DNA of 64,000 bases from Pseudomonas graminis (GCF_001705435.1 NZ_MDEN01000062.1:186001-250000), one strand, 5' to 3'. Positions 8,838-17,651 are shown, counted from the stretch's first letter. Notes: generated by a model from the letters alone, not told the origin. A program made the numbers and translations.

Positions 8838-8848
8838 TTAGGCATGGA

Positions 8849-8958
8849 TGCATCGTTGGTCTCGCCAACCCGAAGGTGTTCGTGCCACGGCAGGCCGCCG
8901 AGAATGTTGACACGAACGCTCTGTGACAATGAGTCCAGAGCAGGCTACTCCCCAACAA
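8849..8958 (-). promoter_or_regulatory. yybP-ykoY manganese riboswitch
   Basis: Read on the minus strand, the leader has the conserved elements of the class in order: TTGGGGAGTAGCC at its 5' end, GTCAACATTCTCGGCGGC in the middle, then GCCGTGGCACGAAC and, at the 3' end, TTGGCGAGACCAACG. These form the two coaxial helices with the Mn2+-binding loops (family RF00080). The riboswitch lies ~60 bases upstream of mntP, the textbook target, and should turn expression on when Mn2+ is high. Confidence 0.9.
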
Positions 8959-9024
8959 GGGCCGCCACTATACCGCGTGAATGTGAAAGAAATGTCGACG
9001 CGTGACGTTCAGTTCAGCGAATCA

Positions 9025-10344
9025 TCAGACGGCTTGAACCGCTTCCGACGTCGCAATACAGCCCAGGATTCTCAGATACAGACTCACCGTCGTACCCGCT
9101 CCCGGAGCCGTTTCGATGCGCGCGTCACCGCCCGACTTGATCGCAAAATCCTTTGCCTGCGCCAACCCCAGCCCCGTGCCCTGGCCGGTCGCCTTGGTCG
9201 TGAAAAGAGGCTCGAACACGCGGCCTGCTATTTCAGGGGCCATGCCGGGACCGTTGTCCCGTACGCTCACGACCAGGTAGTCGCCCTGTTGCAGCGATAA
9301 ATCATCCTCCACATGCACCCAGCGCGTGGACAGATGCACCTGACCGCTACCCTTCAGGGCATCACGTGCATTGGCCAGCAGGTTCATGACGACCGCATGG
9401 AGTTGAGCTTCCAGACAGAGAACGCCCCAGCCCCATTCGGCGAGATCGAACGTGAGGTCGATGGTTTCGCTCATCGAGTGACGCATCAGCGACTGCGCAC
9501 CGTGAAGGCGAGCGGTCACATCGATGCAGATCAGTTCAGGCCCGTCACCGCGCACGCTGGTCATCAAATAGCCGATCAACTGCCGACCTTGTTCAACGGC
9601 TTGCAGTCCGGTTTCGGCGAAGCGCTCCACGTCTACTGGCCGTCGGGAGCGCAGGCGGATCAATTGAAACGCAGCGCTCACGCTCTGCAGCAAATTATTG
9701 AAGTCATGGGCGATGCTCGCCGTCAGCATTCCCAGGGATGAAATGCCCCTCGAGCTATCCAGCAGCGGGGTGACTTCGTTCTGGTTCTGCTCGGCGTGTT
9801 TGAATTGGTCCTGAAGTTGCGTCAGTTGCTTCGCGCGCTGTGTGCTCAGCCAGCGGGCCTCGAGCAAGGCAGCGGCCTGCCGTGCCAGTGCCTGCAAGGC
9901 AAGGGAATGGCGTTCGCTCAGTTGCCGGGGTTGTGTGTCGATCACGCAGACAGTGCCCAGCGCCGCGCCGCTGTCCGTGACAATGGGCGCACCGGCGTAG
10001 AAACGAATATAGGGAGGACCGAGCACCAGCGGGCTGGAAGCGAAGCGAGGGTCAACGGCCGCATCTTCGACGACCAGCACCTGCGCGGGGTCCAGGATCG
10101 CGTGGCCGCAGAACGCCAGATCCCGGTGGGTTTCCTGCACCTCAAGGCCTATGCAGGCTTTGAACCACTGACGATCCCGATCGACCAGCGACACCAGCGC
10201 AATGGGCGCGTCGCACAAAGTGGTCGCCAATAGAACAATGTCGTCGAATGCCTTCTCGTTGGCACTGTCCAGCACGTCCAGGTGTTCGAGCGAGAGGACA
10301 CGCTCTTCCTCGTTGAAAGGAAAGGGGGCGGGATGGTGGGCCAT
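9025..10344 (-). CDS. GAF domain-containing sensor histidine kinase
   Basis: 439 residues, no membrane helix, so probably cytoplasmic. Residues ~25-165 form a GAF domain of the family beginning ...ALVSLVDRDRQWFKA...FCGHAIL. A coiled linker follows to ~205, then the phospho-acceptor H213 in SIAHDFNNLL (the H-E/D-FNN type). The HATPase_c domain shows an N box (NLLANARDAL), DNGPGM and GTGLGLAQAK. It autophosphorylates in response to an unknown small-molecule or redox signal. No response regulator or receiver domain is adjacent, so its partner lies elsewhere. Confidence 0.92.
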   Translation of the reverse strand: MAHHPAPFPFNEEERVLSLEHLDVLDSANEKAFDDIVLLATTLCDAPIALVSLVDRDRQWFKACIGLEVQETHRDLAFCGHAILDPAQVLVVEDAAVDPRFASSPLVLGPPYIRFYAGAPIVTDSGAALGTVCVIDTQPRQLSERHSLALQALARQAAALLEARWLSTQRAKQLTQLQDQFKHAEQNQNEVTPLLDSSRGISSLGMLTASIAHDFNNLLQSVSAAFQLIRLRSRRPVDVERFAETGLQAVEQGRQLIGYLMTSVRGDGPELICIDVTARLHGAQSLMRHSMSETIDLTFDLAEWGWGVLCLEAQLHAVVMNLLANARDALKGSGQVHLSTRWVHVEDDLSLQQGDYLVVSVRDNGPGMAPEIAGRVFEPLFTTKATGQGTGLGLAQAKDFAIKSGGDARIETAPGAGTTVSLYLRILGCIATSEAVQAV

Positions 10345-10393
10345 CGATAAACCGGTGCTGGAAAAAGTAGTCCGGCATCATGCGCTGTGCCCC

Positions 10394-10588
10394 GTGCTAC
10401 CGCAAGGGCGGAGGCCTGTTGATGCCGAACTGGGGAAAGAAAACGACCCGCTGTCTGCTGTGCAACTCGTCGAGGCCTCGAAAGCGATCGACGCCTACGG
10501 CGCGCTGTTGGACGAGTCAGCCAAGGCGGCACCGATGCGGATCTTGAGGTCCTATAACGAGTTGGTCGATGCAGGTCACCGGCTCTAA
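10394..10588 (+). CDS. Possible small protein, 64 residues
   Basis: From the GTG at 10394 the frame gives an acidic, helix-prone peptide (...NDPLSAVQLVEASKAIDAYG... ending ...YNELVDAGHRL). Codon use looks coding, but there is no clear ribosome site and I do not recognise a family. It could also be the tail of a lost longer gene, because the frame stays open upstream into the antisense of the kinase. Confidence 0.25.
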   Translation: MLPQGRRPVDAELGKENDPLSAVQLVEASKAIDAYGALLDESAKAAPMRILRSYNELVDAGHRL

Positions 10589-10597
10589 GCGTTGGAA

Positions 10598-10626
10598 GAG
10601 GGGAACGCGCATCAGCCGTTCCCCTC
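10598..10626. terminator. Strong 10-bp stem-loop after the RTX/delta-60 gene
   Basis: GAGGGGAACG (10598-10607) pairs perfectly with CGTTCCCCTC (10617-10626) around a 9-base loop. It lies just beyond the stop codon of the minus-strand gene at 10642 and 9 bases after the small plus-strand frame, so it can serve both directions. No T-run follows. Confidence 0.55.
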
Positions 10627-10641
10627 GATGCACCCAGCCTG

Positions 10642-12714
10642 TCAGCCGAGGGCAACCTCGCTGGTCATGCCCACCAGGGTCACTTCCTCGGCCTGCGCAA
10701 AGATCATTTCAGTATTGCCCAAGTCCTGGGTCCAGTCGCCGGTGAGGGCGATTTCGAACCGATGGCCCTGAGCGTCCGCTTCCACATCCTTCAGGTAGGT
10801 GCGGTCCAGATCGTGGTTATAGACCATCTTCAGCGTCGTCCCGGTGCCGTCTCCGAAACCCGTGTAGCCCAATGCCGACACGTCGATTTTGTCGTTGTTG
10901 TTGGCGAACCGGTCAATCAGGTCCACGAAGCTCTGGGTGTCGGTGCGGTAGCTGTCAGTGGCTGCCGTGTAACGGAACACGTCAGCGTCATTGATGCCGT
11001 TGCGGCCGTAGACCGAAAGGTTCGGGTCGTCGCCGCCGCTCAACAGGTCGGCACCCGCGCCGCCGATAATCACATCCGAGCCTCTGCCACCATCGATGCG
11101 GTCGTTACCGGCCAGGCCGTAGATGACCTCCGACATGGCGCTCCCCGTGATCACGTCCCTTCCAGCCGTTCCTTCGACGGTGGGGGCGGTGAACACCAGA
11201 TTGGTGCTGTTCAATTGCCCTGTCAGGTTGCCTTCGAACGCCAGTTCAAAGCGCTGCCCGTCAGCGTTGGCATCGAAACTTTTCAGGTAGGTGCGGGTGC
11301 CCTCAGCGTTGGCCTGGATGGCCAGCGTGCCATTGTGGCCGTCGCCAATGCCGGTGAAGCCCAATGCAATCAGGTCTACACGGTCCTGGGAAGCGTCGAA
11401 GTCCAGAATCCGGTCACTACCGGTTTCCGTAGCGGTACGGTAGCTGTCGCTGATCTGGCTGAAGCGGAAAATGTCTGCGCCGGTCCCGCCTGCCAGCACG
11501 TCACGGCCACCCCCGCCTTGCAGCAGATCGTCACCGCCCAGACCGCGGATGATCTCGGCCGTGTCGTTGCCAAGCAAGTGATTGGCCTCGCTGGAGCCAT
11601 CCACATGGAATTGACCGTCCTGGCTGCCAAAGGTGGTGTCCAGGCTGCCATCGGCGTTCAGTCGAGTGATGACGTCGCCGGCGATCAGGATTTTGCCATC
11701 GGGCTGAACAACCACAGAGTGGGCATAGTTCTTCTCGCCTTGAGGCACCCGAATCGTGAGCTTGCCATCGTCGCTAAAGGAAGTGTCGAAGGAACCATCG
11801 GCATTCAGCCGCAGTACGTTGAAGGCGTTGTTGTCATTGCTCTCGCCGGCAATGATGATCTTGCCATCGGCTTGCACGGTTATCGCAGAACGGTAGTCCA
11901 GCCCCAGCGCGGTATCGAAGTACACCACGCCGTCCACGCCAAACGCGGTATCCAGGTTGCCGTCGGCTGCAAGTCGCTGAACGGCATAAACCGGATCGCC
12001 CGGGTCGTGGGGGCCGTCGGAACCCACGTACAGCCAACTGCCGAGCAATACGCTGCCGTCGGGCTGCACAACGGTGGCGATATTGCCGGTGCCGTAACGT
12101 CCGGCAGGGTTGAGGATAAGCGCGCCTTCGGTACCGAAATCCTCTGCCGGAGCCCCGCTGCTGTCCAGCTTGAGCACCACTGCTTGCGAGGTGCCGCGAG
12201 CGCTGACGTACACCGAACCGTCGGCTGTGGCGTAAATCGCCATTCCATCGGTGCTGATCGGTACATCAAGTGCTGCGGCGCCGCCTTTGCCGAACGTGGT
12301 GTCCAGGGTGCCATCCACGTTGAAGCGTTCGACTTTCAAACCGCCAGGCCCGGGCTGCGCCGACAGGACTTTGCCGTCGGCCTGGACCGCCATCACGTAG
12401 TAAGCCTCGTCTTCCGGATCCAGGCTGGCGGGCACGAGGGCAATCCCGTCCTGGCCGAAACTGTTGTCCAGGCTGCCGTCGCTGTTGAGGCGCACCGACG
12501 TGAAGCTGCCTCGCGTGCCATAGCTTTCATCGCCGGGGGAGCCCGGATAACCAATGGCGGTCTGGAAGCTTTCGCCGCCGACGATGATCTTGCCGTCAGG
12601 CTGGAGAATGACGCTCCAGGTTTGATCGCCCCCCGTGGAGGGGTCCACCTGCACGGTCCCCGGGCCGGTTCTTACGGTGTAATCGATGGTGGGCTTGCGG
12701 TCGGTTGAAGCCAT
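10642..12714 (-). CDS. Delta-60 repeat / RTX calcium-binding secreted protein
   Basis: 690 residues from the ATG at 12714, which has AAAGGACA upstream. The N-terminal ~400 residues are about six delta-60 repeats (DUF5122), each of the form VQPDGKIxxAGxx...RLNADGSLDTTFG, probably a beta-propeller. The C-terminal ~290 residues hold two RTX blocks (GGDDLLQGGGGRDVLAGGTGAD; GNDRIDGGRGSDVIIGGAGAD), each followed by an SDSYRT-type serralysin-C module that ends in YLK...DAxGxRFE. No N-terminal signal peptide. I infer type I secretion with Ca2+-driven folding outside the cell; role unknown, perhaps an adhesin. The C-terminal modules match the partial gene at 1-375. Confidence 0.85.
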   Translation of the reverse strand: MASTDRKPTIDYTVRTGPGTVQVDPSTGGDQTWSVILQPDGKIIVGGESFQTAIGYPGSPGDESYGTRGSFTSVRLNSDGSLDNSFGQDGIALVPASLDPEDEAYYVMAVQADGKVLSAQPGPGGLKVERFNVDGTLDTTFGKGGAAALDVPISTDGMAIYATADGSVYVSARGTSQAVVLKLDSSGAPAEDFGTEGALILNPAGRYGTGNIATVVQPDGSVLLGSWLYVGSDGPHDPGDPVYAVQRLAADGNLDTAFGVDGVVYFDTALGLDYRSAITVQADGKIIIAGESNDNNAFNVLRLNADGSFDTSFSDDGKLTIRVPQGEKNYAHSVVVQPDGKILIAGDVITRLNADGSLDTTFGSQDGQFHVDGSSEANHLLGNDTAEIIRGLGGDDLLQGGGGRDVLAGGTGADIFRFSQISDSYRTATETGSDRILDFDASQDRVDLIALGFTGIGDGHNGTLAIQANAEGTRTYLKSFDANADGQRFELAFEGNLTGQLNSTNLVFTAPTVEGTAGRDVITGSAMSEVIYGLAGNDRIDGGRGSDVIIGGAGADLLSGGDDPNLSVYGRNGINDADVFRYTAATDSYRTDTQSFVDLIDRFANNNDKIDVSALGYTGFGDGTGTTLKMVYNHDLDRTYLKDVEADAQGHRFEIALTGDWTQDLGNTEMIFAQAEEVTLVGMTSEVALG

Positions 12715-13106
12715 GACATTGTCCTTTTGACATGGAACTTGATGGGAATGACGCTCTCGAGTTGACCGTATGGGCGTCAATAAATGCGAACGAGGCTGCC
12801 TGTCGGCGACAAAAAGCCGTCAGGGCTGCGCTAGAGCCGATGGCCCAACGGCTCTGGACTTCGCTCGGTCAACGTCTCGATCGCTTCACGCGATGTGCCG
12901 CTCACCCCATTCACATTGCTTAAATATTGCTGTGACACAGTTTCATGTCGCTTGATCAAGCATCCGACAGCGTCAGACAGCCATCCCGGTGATCACGGGC
13001 GGTGGGCTGGCTCTGTAAAAAGGACTCATGAAATGAATGTCACGGTCTCATGCGCAGGATACGCAGCACTTACCCAGGCTCGATGCCGCCCCTGGGCGAT
13101 AGCGCA
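12715..13106. other. 392-base divergent intergenic region
   Basis: It separates the delta-60/RTX gene (leftward) from the sugar operon (rightward) and should contain both promoters. Around 12910-12950 it is AT-rich (CTTAAATATTGCTGTGACAC), the best promoter-like stretch, but no -35/-10 pair can be assigned with confidence. No convincing gene is present. Confidence 0.4.
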
Positions 13107-14147
13107 ATGACGGTTCTGATCACAGGGGTGGCTGGGTTTATCGGCTTTCACATGGCCAGAAAACTGTGCCGCCAGGGCGTTCACGTGGTGGGCATCGACA
13201 ACCTCAACGATTACTACAGCGTTGACCTCAAGCGTGCCCGGCTCGCACAGCTTGAACACCTCCCAGGCTTTCACTTTCAGCAAATCGACATCATCGACCA
13301 AGGCGCATTGCGTGGCCTTTTCAGCGCGTACGGCTTCAGCGAGGTGATTCATCTTGCGGCGCAGGCGGGGGTTCGCTATTCCATCGACAACCCGGCCGTG
13401 TACGCCGATGCCAACCTAGTCGGGTTTCTCAATGTCCTTGAAGCCTGCCGGGCCTACCCGGTAAAGCACCTCGTTTATGCGTCGAGCAGCTCGGTGTACG
13501 GCGCCAACACCAAGATGCCGTTCGCGGTGGAAGACGCGGTTGAGCAGCCCGTTTCCCTGTATGCCGCGACCAAGCGCGCCAACGAGCTCATGGCCTACAG
13601 CTATTCCCATCTGTACCGGATTCCGGCGACAGGCCTGCGGTTTTTCACCGTGTACGGTCCCTGGGGACGGCCGGATATGGCGCTGTTCAAATTCACCCAG
13701 GCCATCCTCAACGGCGAGCCCATCGATATCTACAACGACGGCGAGATGGCGCGGGATTTCACCTACATCGACGACATCACGGAGTCGATGAGCCGGCTGC
13801 TGCCCGGACCGCCGCCGCTCGTGGACGGGATCGCCCCGTGTCAGCTGTTCAACATCGGGCGAGGCGCGCCGGTGAAGCTTCTGGACTTCATTCACTGCCT
13901 GGAGTCGGCGCTGGGGATTCAGGCCAAGCGCAACTATCTGCCACTTCAGCCGGGGGACGTGCTGCAGACCTGGGCCGATGTGTCCGGCTTGGCGAAATGG
14001 ATCGACTTCAGCCCCCAGGCAGGGGTGGAGCAGGGCGTCGCCGAATTCGTGCGCTGGTATTGCGATTTCTACCCCGGCAAACAGGGCCAACCGGCCAGAC
14101 AGGCACAACCGGCCAGACAATCAAAACAAGCGACGCGGTGGGCGTGA
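13107..14147 (+). CDS. NAD-dependent epimerase, UDP-glucuronate 4-epimerase type
   Basis: 346 residues from the ATG at 13107, where the Rossmann motif begins (GVAGFIG, 7-13). The catalytic motif is Y152-AATK-156, with SSSSVYG near 127-132. NLNDYYSVDLKRARL and the TVYGPWGRPDMALFKF block are characteristic of UDP-glucuronate 4-epimerases (LpsL/Cap1J type), which convert UDP-GlcA to UDP-GalA. The stop overlaps the next start by one base (TGATG). As first gene of a four-gene operon with lipid-linked glycosyltransferases, it probably supplies the sugar nucleotide. Specificity is inferred. Confidence 0.85.
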   Translation: MTVLITGVAGFIGFHMARKLCRQGVHVVGIDNLNDYYSVDLKRARLAQLEHLPGFHFQQIDIIDQGALRGLFSAYGFSEVIHLAAQAGVRYSIDNPAVYADANLVGFLNVLEACRAYPVKHLVYASSSSVYGANTKMPFAVEDAVEQPVSLYAATKRANELMAYSYSHLYRIPATGLRFFTVYGPWGRPDMALFKFTQAILNGEPIDIYNDGEMARDFTYIDDITESMSRLLPGPPPLVDGIAPCQLFNIGRGAPVKLLDFIHCLESALGIQAKRNYLPLQPGDVLQTWADVSGLAKWIDFSPQAGVEQGVAEFVRWYCDFYPGKQGQPARQAQPARQSKQATRWA

Positions 14148-14905
14148 TGAGTGAATCGGTGTTCGTGTCGGTGTTGATCCCGGCAAAAAATGAGGCGCAG
14201 AACCTGCCTTCATTGCTCAATGAAGTACGCGCCGCGCTGGCCGGGGAGCGCTATGAGGTGTGGGTGGTCGACGACGGCAGCACCGACGACACGCTGCGTG
14301 TGCTGCAGCAGATCAAGGCCGAAGGCTTCGAACCCCTTCGGATCCTGCACCACGATGTTTCCCTCGGGCAGAGCACGTCGATCTGGCATGCCGCACACGC
14401 CGCGCGCGGTGAGTGGCTGGCAACGCTGGACGGCGACGGCCAGAACGACCCTGCCGATTTGCCCGGCATGCTGGCGCTGGTGCGCGATGCAGGGCAGGGC
14501 AACGACCAGAACCCACTTGAGCCACTGACCTTGGTGGCCGGGCACCGCGTCAACCGGCGAGACACTGCGAGCAAGCGCTGGGCGTCCCGTTTCGCCAATG
14601 CCTTGCGCAGCCGCCTGCTCAAGGACGCCACGCCGGACACAGGCTGCGGGCTGAAGCTGATCCATCGAGCGGCGTTTCTGCGACTGCCTTATTTCGATCA
14701 CATGCACCGCTTCATCCCCGCGTTGATCCAGCGCCATCATGGCCGAATGATCGTTCATCCGGTTCACCACCGGCACCGACAGGCCGGCGTTTCCAACTAC
14801 GGCAATCTGGACCGGGCGCTGGTCGGCATCCTCGACCTGTTCGGCGTCTGGTGGCTGGTGCGCCGCACGCGACTCAATACCCGGCCCGAGGAGATGAACG
14901 GATGA
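14147..14905 (+). CDS. Family 2 glycosyltransferase (polyprenyl-phosphate sugar synthase-like)
   Basis: 252 residues. The GT-A fold shows VSVLIPAKNE at the N-terminus, VDDGSTD (41-47) and the DxD-like LDGDGQNDP (D95/D97), then TGCGLKLIHRAAF. This pattern is that of dolichyl/undecaprenyl-phosphate sugar synthases (DPM1, ArnC, RgtE). It lacks the paired C-terminal helices of ArnC and ends in one hydrophobic stretch (LVGILDLFGVWWLV). The likely reaction is transfer of a uronic acid from UDP-sugar to undecaprenyl phosphate on the cytoplasmic face of the inner membrane. Both borders overlap neighbouring genes. Confidence 0.85.
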   Translation: MSESVFVSVLIPAKNEAQNLPSLLNEVRAALAGERYEVWVVDDGSTDDTLRVLQQIKAEGFEPLRILHHDVSLGQSTSIWHAAHAARGEWLATLDGDGQNDPADLPGMLALVRDAGQGNDQNPLEPLTLVAGHRVNRRDTASKRWASRFANALRSRLLKDATPDTGCGLKLIHRAAFLRLPYFDHMHRFIPALIQRHHGRMIVHPVHHRHRQAGVSNYGNLDRALVGILDLFGVWWLVRRTRLNTRPEEMNG

Positions 14906-15180
14906 ATTTCACCCGCGAAGCGCTTTGGCTCACGGTGGGCTTTCTCGGCCAGGCGGTCTTCACCGGCCGTTTCGTCTTGCAGTGGCTGTACAGCGAAATC
15001 AAGAAACGCAGCGTGATTCCGGTGGGCTTCTGGTACCTGAGCATGCTTGGCAGCGCATTGCTGCTGATCTACGCCATCTACCGGGAAGACCCGGTGTTCA
15101 TCATCGGCCAGTCATTTGGCTTCGTGGTTTACCTGCGCAACCTGCAGCTGATTGCCAAACACAAAGACCTGAAGGAATAG
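14902..15180 (+). CDS. Lipid-A-disaccharide synthase N-terminal domain (LAB-N) protein
   Basis: 92 residues, three predicted membrane helices with conserved FLGQAVFTGRFVLQWLYSE and the second PQ-loop-like segment IIGQSFGFVVYLRNLQLI. The domain is named for its occurrence at the N-terminus of some LpxB proteins, but stand-alone copies cluster with GT2 and GT39 genes. In Rhizobium a protein of this kind is, from memory, linked to making dodecaprenyl-phosphate galacturonate together with RgtE. It starts inside the GT2 stop (ATGA) and ends 3 bases before the next gene, so the operon structure is tight. Confidence 0.85.
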   Translation: MNFTREALWLTVGFLGQAVFTGRFVLQWLYSEIKKRSVIPVGFWYLSMLGSALLLIYAIYREDPVFIIGQSFGFVVYLRNLQLIAKHKDLKE

Positions 15181-15183
15181 CCG

Positions 15184-16704
15184 GTGGGACGTGTTCATTC
15201 TCCCGCGTGGCAATGCCTGGCGCTGGTGGTGCTGTCGCTGCTGCTGGTCGGCGCCGGCTTTGGCATCAGGCAGCCGCTGAATGTCGACGAAGAACGTTTT
15301 CTGGGCGTCGCACTGGAAATGCTCCACAGCGGCAGCTGGCTGATCCCCCATCGGGCCGGGGAAATCTATGGTGACAAGCCGCCGTTGTTCATGTGGACAG
15401 TGGCGCTTTTCACCTGGCTGACCGGTTCGCCTTCGCTGGCACTCTTCATCCCGGGCCTGCTCTCGGCGGCGACCGCCACGGCGGTGTTGTACGATTTGGG
15501 CCGGCGCCTCTGGTGCCGCAGGGTGGGGCGCATTGCCGCGCTGCTGTTTCTGGCGACTTACCAGACCTACAGCATCCTGCGCACCGGCCAGATCGACAGC
15601 TTCCTGTGCCTGTGGGTCGCGCTGGGCTTCTACGGCACGGTTCGGCATCTTCTGCTGGGGCCGGCGTGGGGCTGGTTCTACCTGGGGTGTCTGGCGATGG
15701 GCCTGGGGATCATCAGCAAGGGGGTCGGTTTTCTGCCGGCGCTGATGCTGGTGCCCTACGGCTACGCCGTGCGCAAGCGATGGCCGGGTGTGGCGGTCAT
15801 GCCGGGGCAGGGGCTTCGCTGGGCGACCGGTTTTCTGCTGGTGCTGGCCGGGTGTGCGGTCTGGGTTGTCCCGCTGCTTGCCACGGTCTGGCTCAAGGGT
15901 GGCGCTGACGAGGTGGCGTACCTGAAGGAGATCCTGTTTCACCAGACCGGTGGCCGCTACGCGTCGGCGTGGGATCACCGCGAACCGTTTTGGTATTTCC
16001 TGACCGTCATCCCGCAGTATTGGCTGCCATTGGTGCTGGCCCTGCCGTGGCTGGTTCCCGCCTGGCGTCGCCAACTGCAAAAGCGCGACGCCCGAATACT
16101 GCTGTTGCTGGGTTGGGTGGTCCTGGTGGTGCTGTTTTTCTGCCTGAGCACCGGCAAGCGCAAAATCTACATCTTCCCGGCGTTACCCGGCCTGGTGCTG
16201 GCCGCCGCGCCGCTGATTCCGTGGCTGCTGCGACGCTGGTTTGGCGATCGCCCGAAAGCCCGCGCCGTGTTTGGCGTGGCGGTGGTGACCTGGTTTTGCC
16301 TGTGGTTCGCCCGTGGCTTCGTCGAGCCTTACACCGACGGGCCTAATCCCCACAAGGCCCTCATGGTCGAAGCGGACCGGCTGACTGACGGCGCCGAACT
16401 GGTGTTGGTCGGCTGGCGAGAAGGGCATTGGCTTTTCGCGCGCCAGCCGGTGGTGCATTTCGGGTTTGCCGATCAATCCGCCGTCGGGCACGCCGCGCTC
16501 TGGTTGCGCACCCATCCATCCGCCTTTGCCCTGGTGCCCGCCGCCGAGGTTGAGCGCTGTTTTGTAGCGGCCAAGGCTCGCCAGTTGGGGTCAACGTCGA
16601 GGGCCGAGTGGTTGATCGTCGGGCCCGACGCGGATGATGGTCGCTGCCAGCCGCCGGCGCCTGTTCGCGCTTATCGCTTCTCCTGGGGTTCTGACGCGTT
16701 GTAG
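15184..16704 (+). CDS. GT39/ArnT-like lipid-linked glycosyltransferase
   Basis: 506-residue inner-membrane protein starting with GTG. The first periplasmic loop carries the catalytic-type acidic pair D35-E36 (PLNVDEERFLG) and GDKPPLFMW, both typical of ArnT/PMT-family enzymes that take sugars from polyprenyl phosphate. About ten further hydrophobic helices follow, then a soluble C-terminal periplasmic part from ~395. Expected role: moves the lipid-linked sugar made by the upstream genes onto lipid A or core LPS. The length is at the short end for ArnT (~550). Confidence 0.88.
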   Translation: MGRVHSPAWQCLALVVLSLLLVGAGFGIRQPLNVDEERFLGVALEMLHSGSWLIPHRAGEIYGDKPPLFMWTVALFTWLTGSPSLALFIPGLLSAATATAVLYDLGRRLWCRRVGRIAALLFLATYQTYSILRTGQIDSFLCLWVALGFYGTVRHLLLGPAWGWFYLGCLAMGLGIISKGVGFLPALMLVPYGYAVRKRWPGVAVMPGQGLRWATGFLLVLAGCAVWVVPLLATVWLKGGADEVAYLKEILFHQTGGRYASAWDHREPFWYFLTVIPQYWLPLVLALPWLVPAWRRQLQKRDARILLLLGWVVLVVLFFCLSTGKRKIYIFPALPGLVLAAAPLIPWLLRRWFGDRPKARAVFGVAVVTWFCLWFARGFVEPYTDGPNPHKALMVEADRLTDGAELVLVGWREGHWLFARQPVVHFGFADQSAVGHAALWLRTHPSAFALVPAAEVERCFVAAKARQLGSTSRAEWLIVGPDADDGRCQPPAPVRAYRFSWGSDAL

Positions 16705-16730
16705 CCCGTGGCGCGCACGGGCCTTTCGTT
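16704..16730 (+). terminator. Terminator after the sugar operon
   Basis: GCCCGTG (16704-16710) and CACGGGC (16716-16722) form a 7-bp GC stem with a short loop, followed by CTTTCGTT. It starts at the stop codon of the GT39 gene and precedes a convergent gene. Confidence 0.6.
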
Positions 16731-16760
16731 AGACGCGGCAGCTCTGTCTCCACGAATCAT

Positions 16761-17651
16761 TCACCGCTGCTGAAAACACCCTTTGAGATCCTCGATCAGC
16801 CCCGGCCCGGTCGGCACCCAGTCCAACCGTTCGCGGGTTTTGTTGCTATGGCTCGCCATGTCTCGCCCGACAAAGCTCGACAGCCAGCCGAACCTTGCCA
16901 TCGCCTCGTCCGCCGGCACCGACGCAACGGGCAGGCCAAGGCCTTCGCCCAGGGTTTGGGCAATGAGGCGGAATGGGATGTGGCTTTCGGCGGTTGCATG
17001 ATAGCGAGCGCCGGGCTGGTATTTTTCCAGCGCGAGACGATACAGCTGGGCAGTGTCTGAAATGTGCGCGGCGGACCAGTGATTCAGACCTTCATCGACG
17101 TAAGCCGAGACGCCTGTCTGCCGCGCGTGTCTGATGAGTTCGGTGGCCAAGCCCTGTTTGGCCGTGTCGTGGATTTGCGACAGGCGCATCACCACGACGT
17201 TGAGGCCGCGTTGTAAAAGCGCCTCTGCGGCCAGTTCCGAGGCGGCCCGGGGGTTGGGATGCTCGGGATTGAAATGATCCTCATCGGCAGGCTCGCCCGG
17301 TGCCGACGAGCCCATCGGCGTCGCCGAAGTGATCAGCAGCGGGCGTTGCGAGCCGTTCAGCGCCTCGCCCAGCGCGGCAATGGCACAGGCGTCTTTCTGG
17401 CAGTTGTCAATGAAGTGGGCGAAGTCGTGATCGAACGCGGTGTGAATGACCGCGTCGCACAAATCAGCGCCCCGTCTGAGGCTGGCGAGGTCTTCAAGGG
17501 TGCCGCGACAGGGTTCGGCACCGATGGCCCGCAGTGCGTCGGCGCCGGCCTGGGAACGCGTCATCCCCATCACCTGATGACCTGCGGTGAGTAATTCCCG
17601 AGCAACCCGGGAACCGATAAAACCTGTGGAGCCGGTAAGAAATACGCGCAT
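16761..17651 (-). CDS. NAD-dependent epimerase/dehydratase family (atypical SDR) protein
   Basis: 296 residues. The Rossmann motif GSTGFIG lies at 7-13; VIHTAFDHDF and LLITSATPMGSSAPGEPADE follow. The region after (HPNPRAASELAAEAL) occupies the place of the usual YxxxK but lacks the Tyr, as in many atypical SDR5 members. Such proteins bind NADP and may act as reductases or regulators. It is divergent from the HTH gene at 17751 with ~100 bases between, a common Pseudomonas pairing in which the HTH protein controls the reductase. Confidence 0.88.
   Translation of the reverse strand: MRVFLTGSTGFIGSRVARELLTAGHQVMGMTRSQAGADALRAIGAEPCRGTLEDLASLRRGADLCDAVIHTAFDHDFAHFIDNCQKDACAIAALGEALNGSQRPLLITSATPMGSSAPGEPADEDHFNPEHPNPRAASELAAEALLQRGLNVVVMRLSQIHDTAKQGLATELIRHARQTGVSAYVDEGLNHWSAAHISDTAQLYRLALEKYQPGARYHATAESHIPFRLIAQTLGEGLGLPVASVPADEAMARFGWLSSFVGRDMASHSNKTRERLDWVPTGPGLIEDLKGCFQQR

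Noticed and set aside
10762..12708. 648-codon plus-strand frame opposite the delta-60/RTX gene
   Set aside because: It is the antisense shadow of a high-GC, repetitive gene; the minus-strand product has clear domains.
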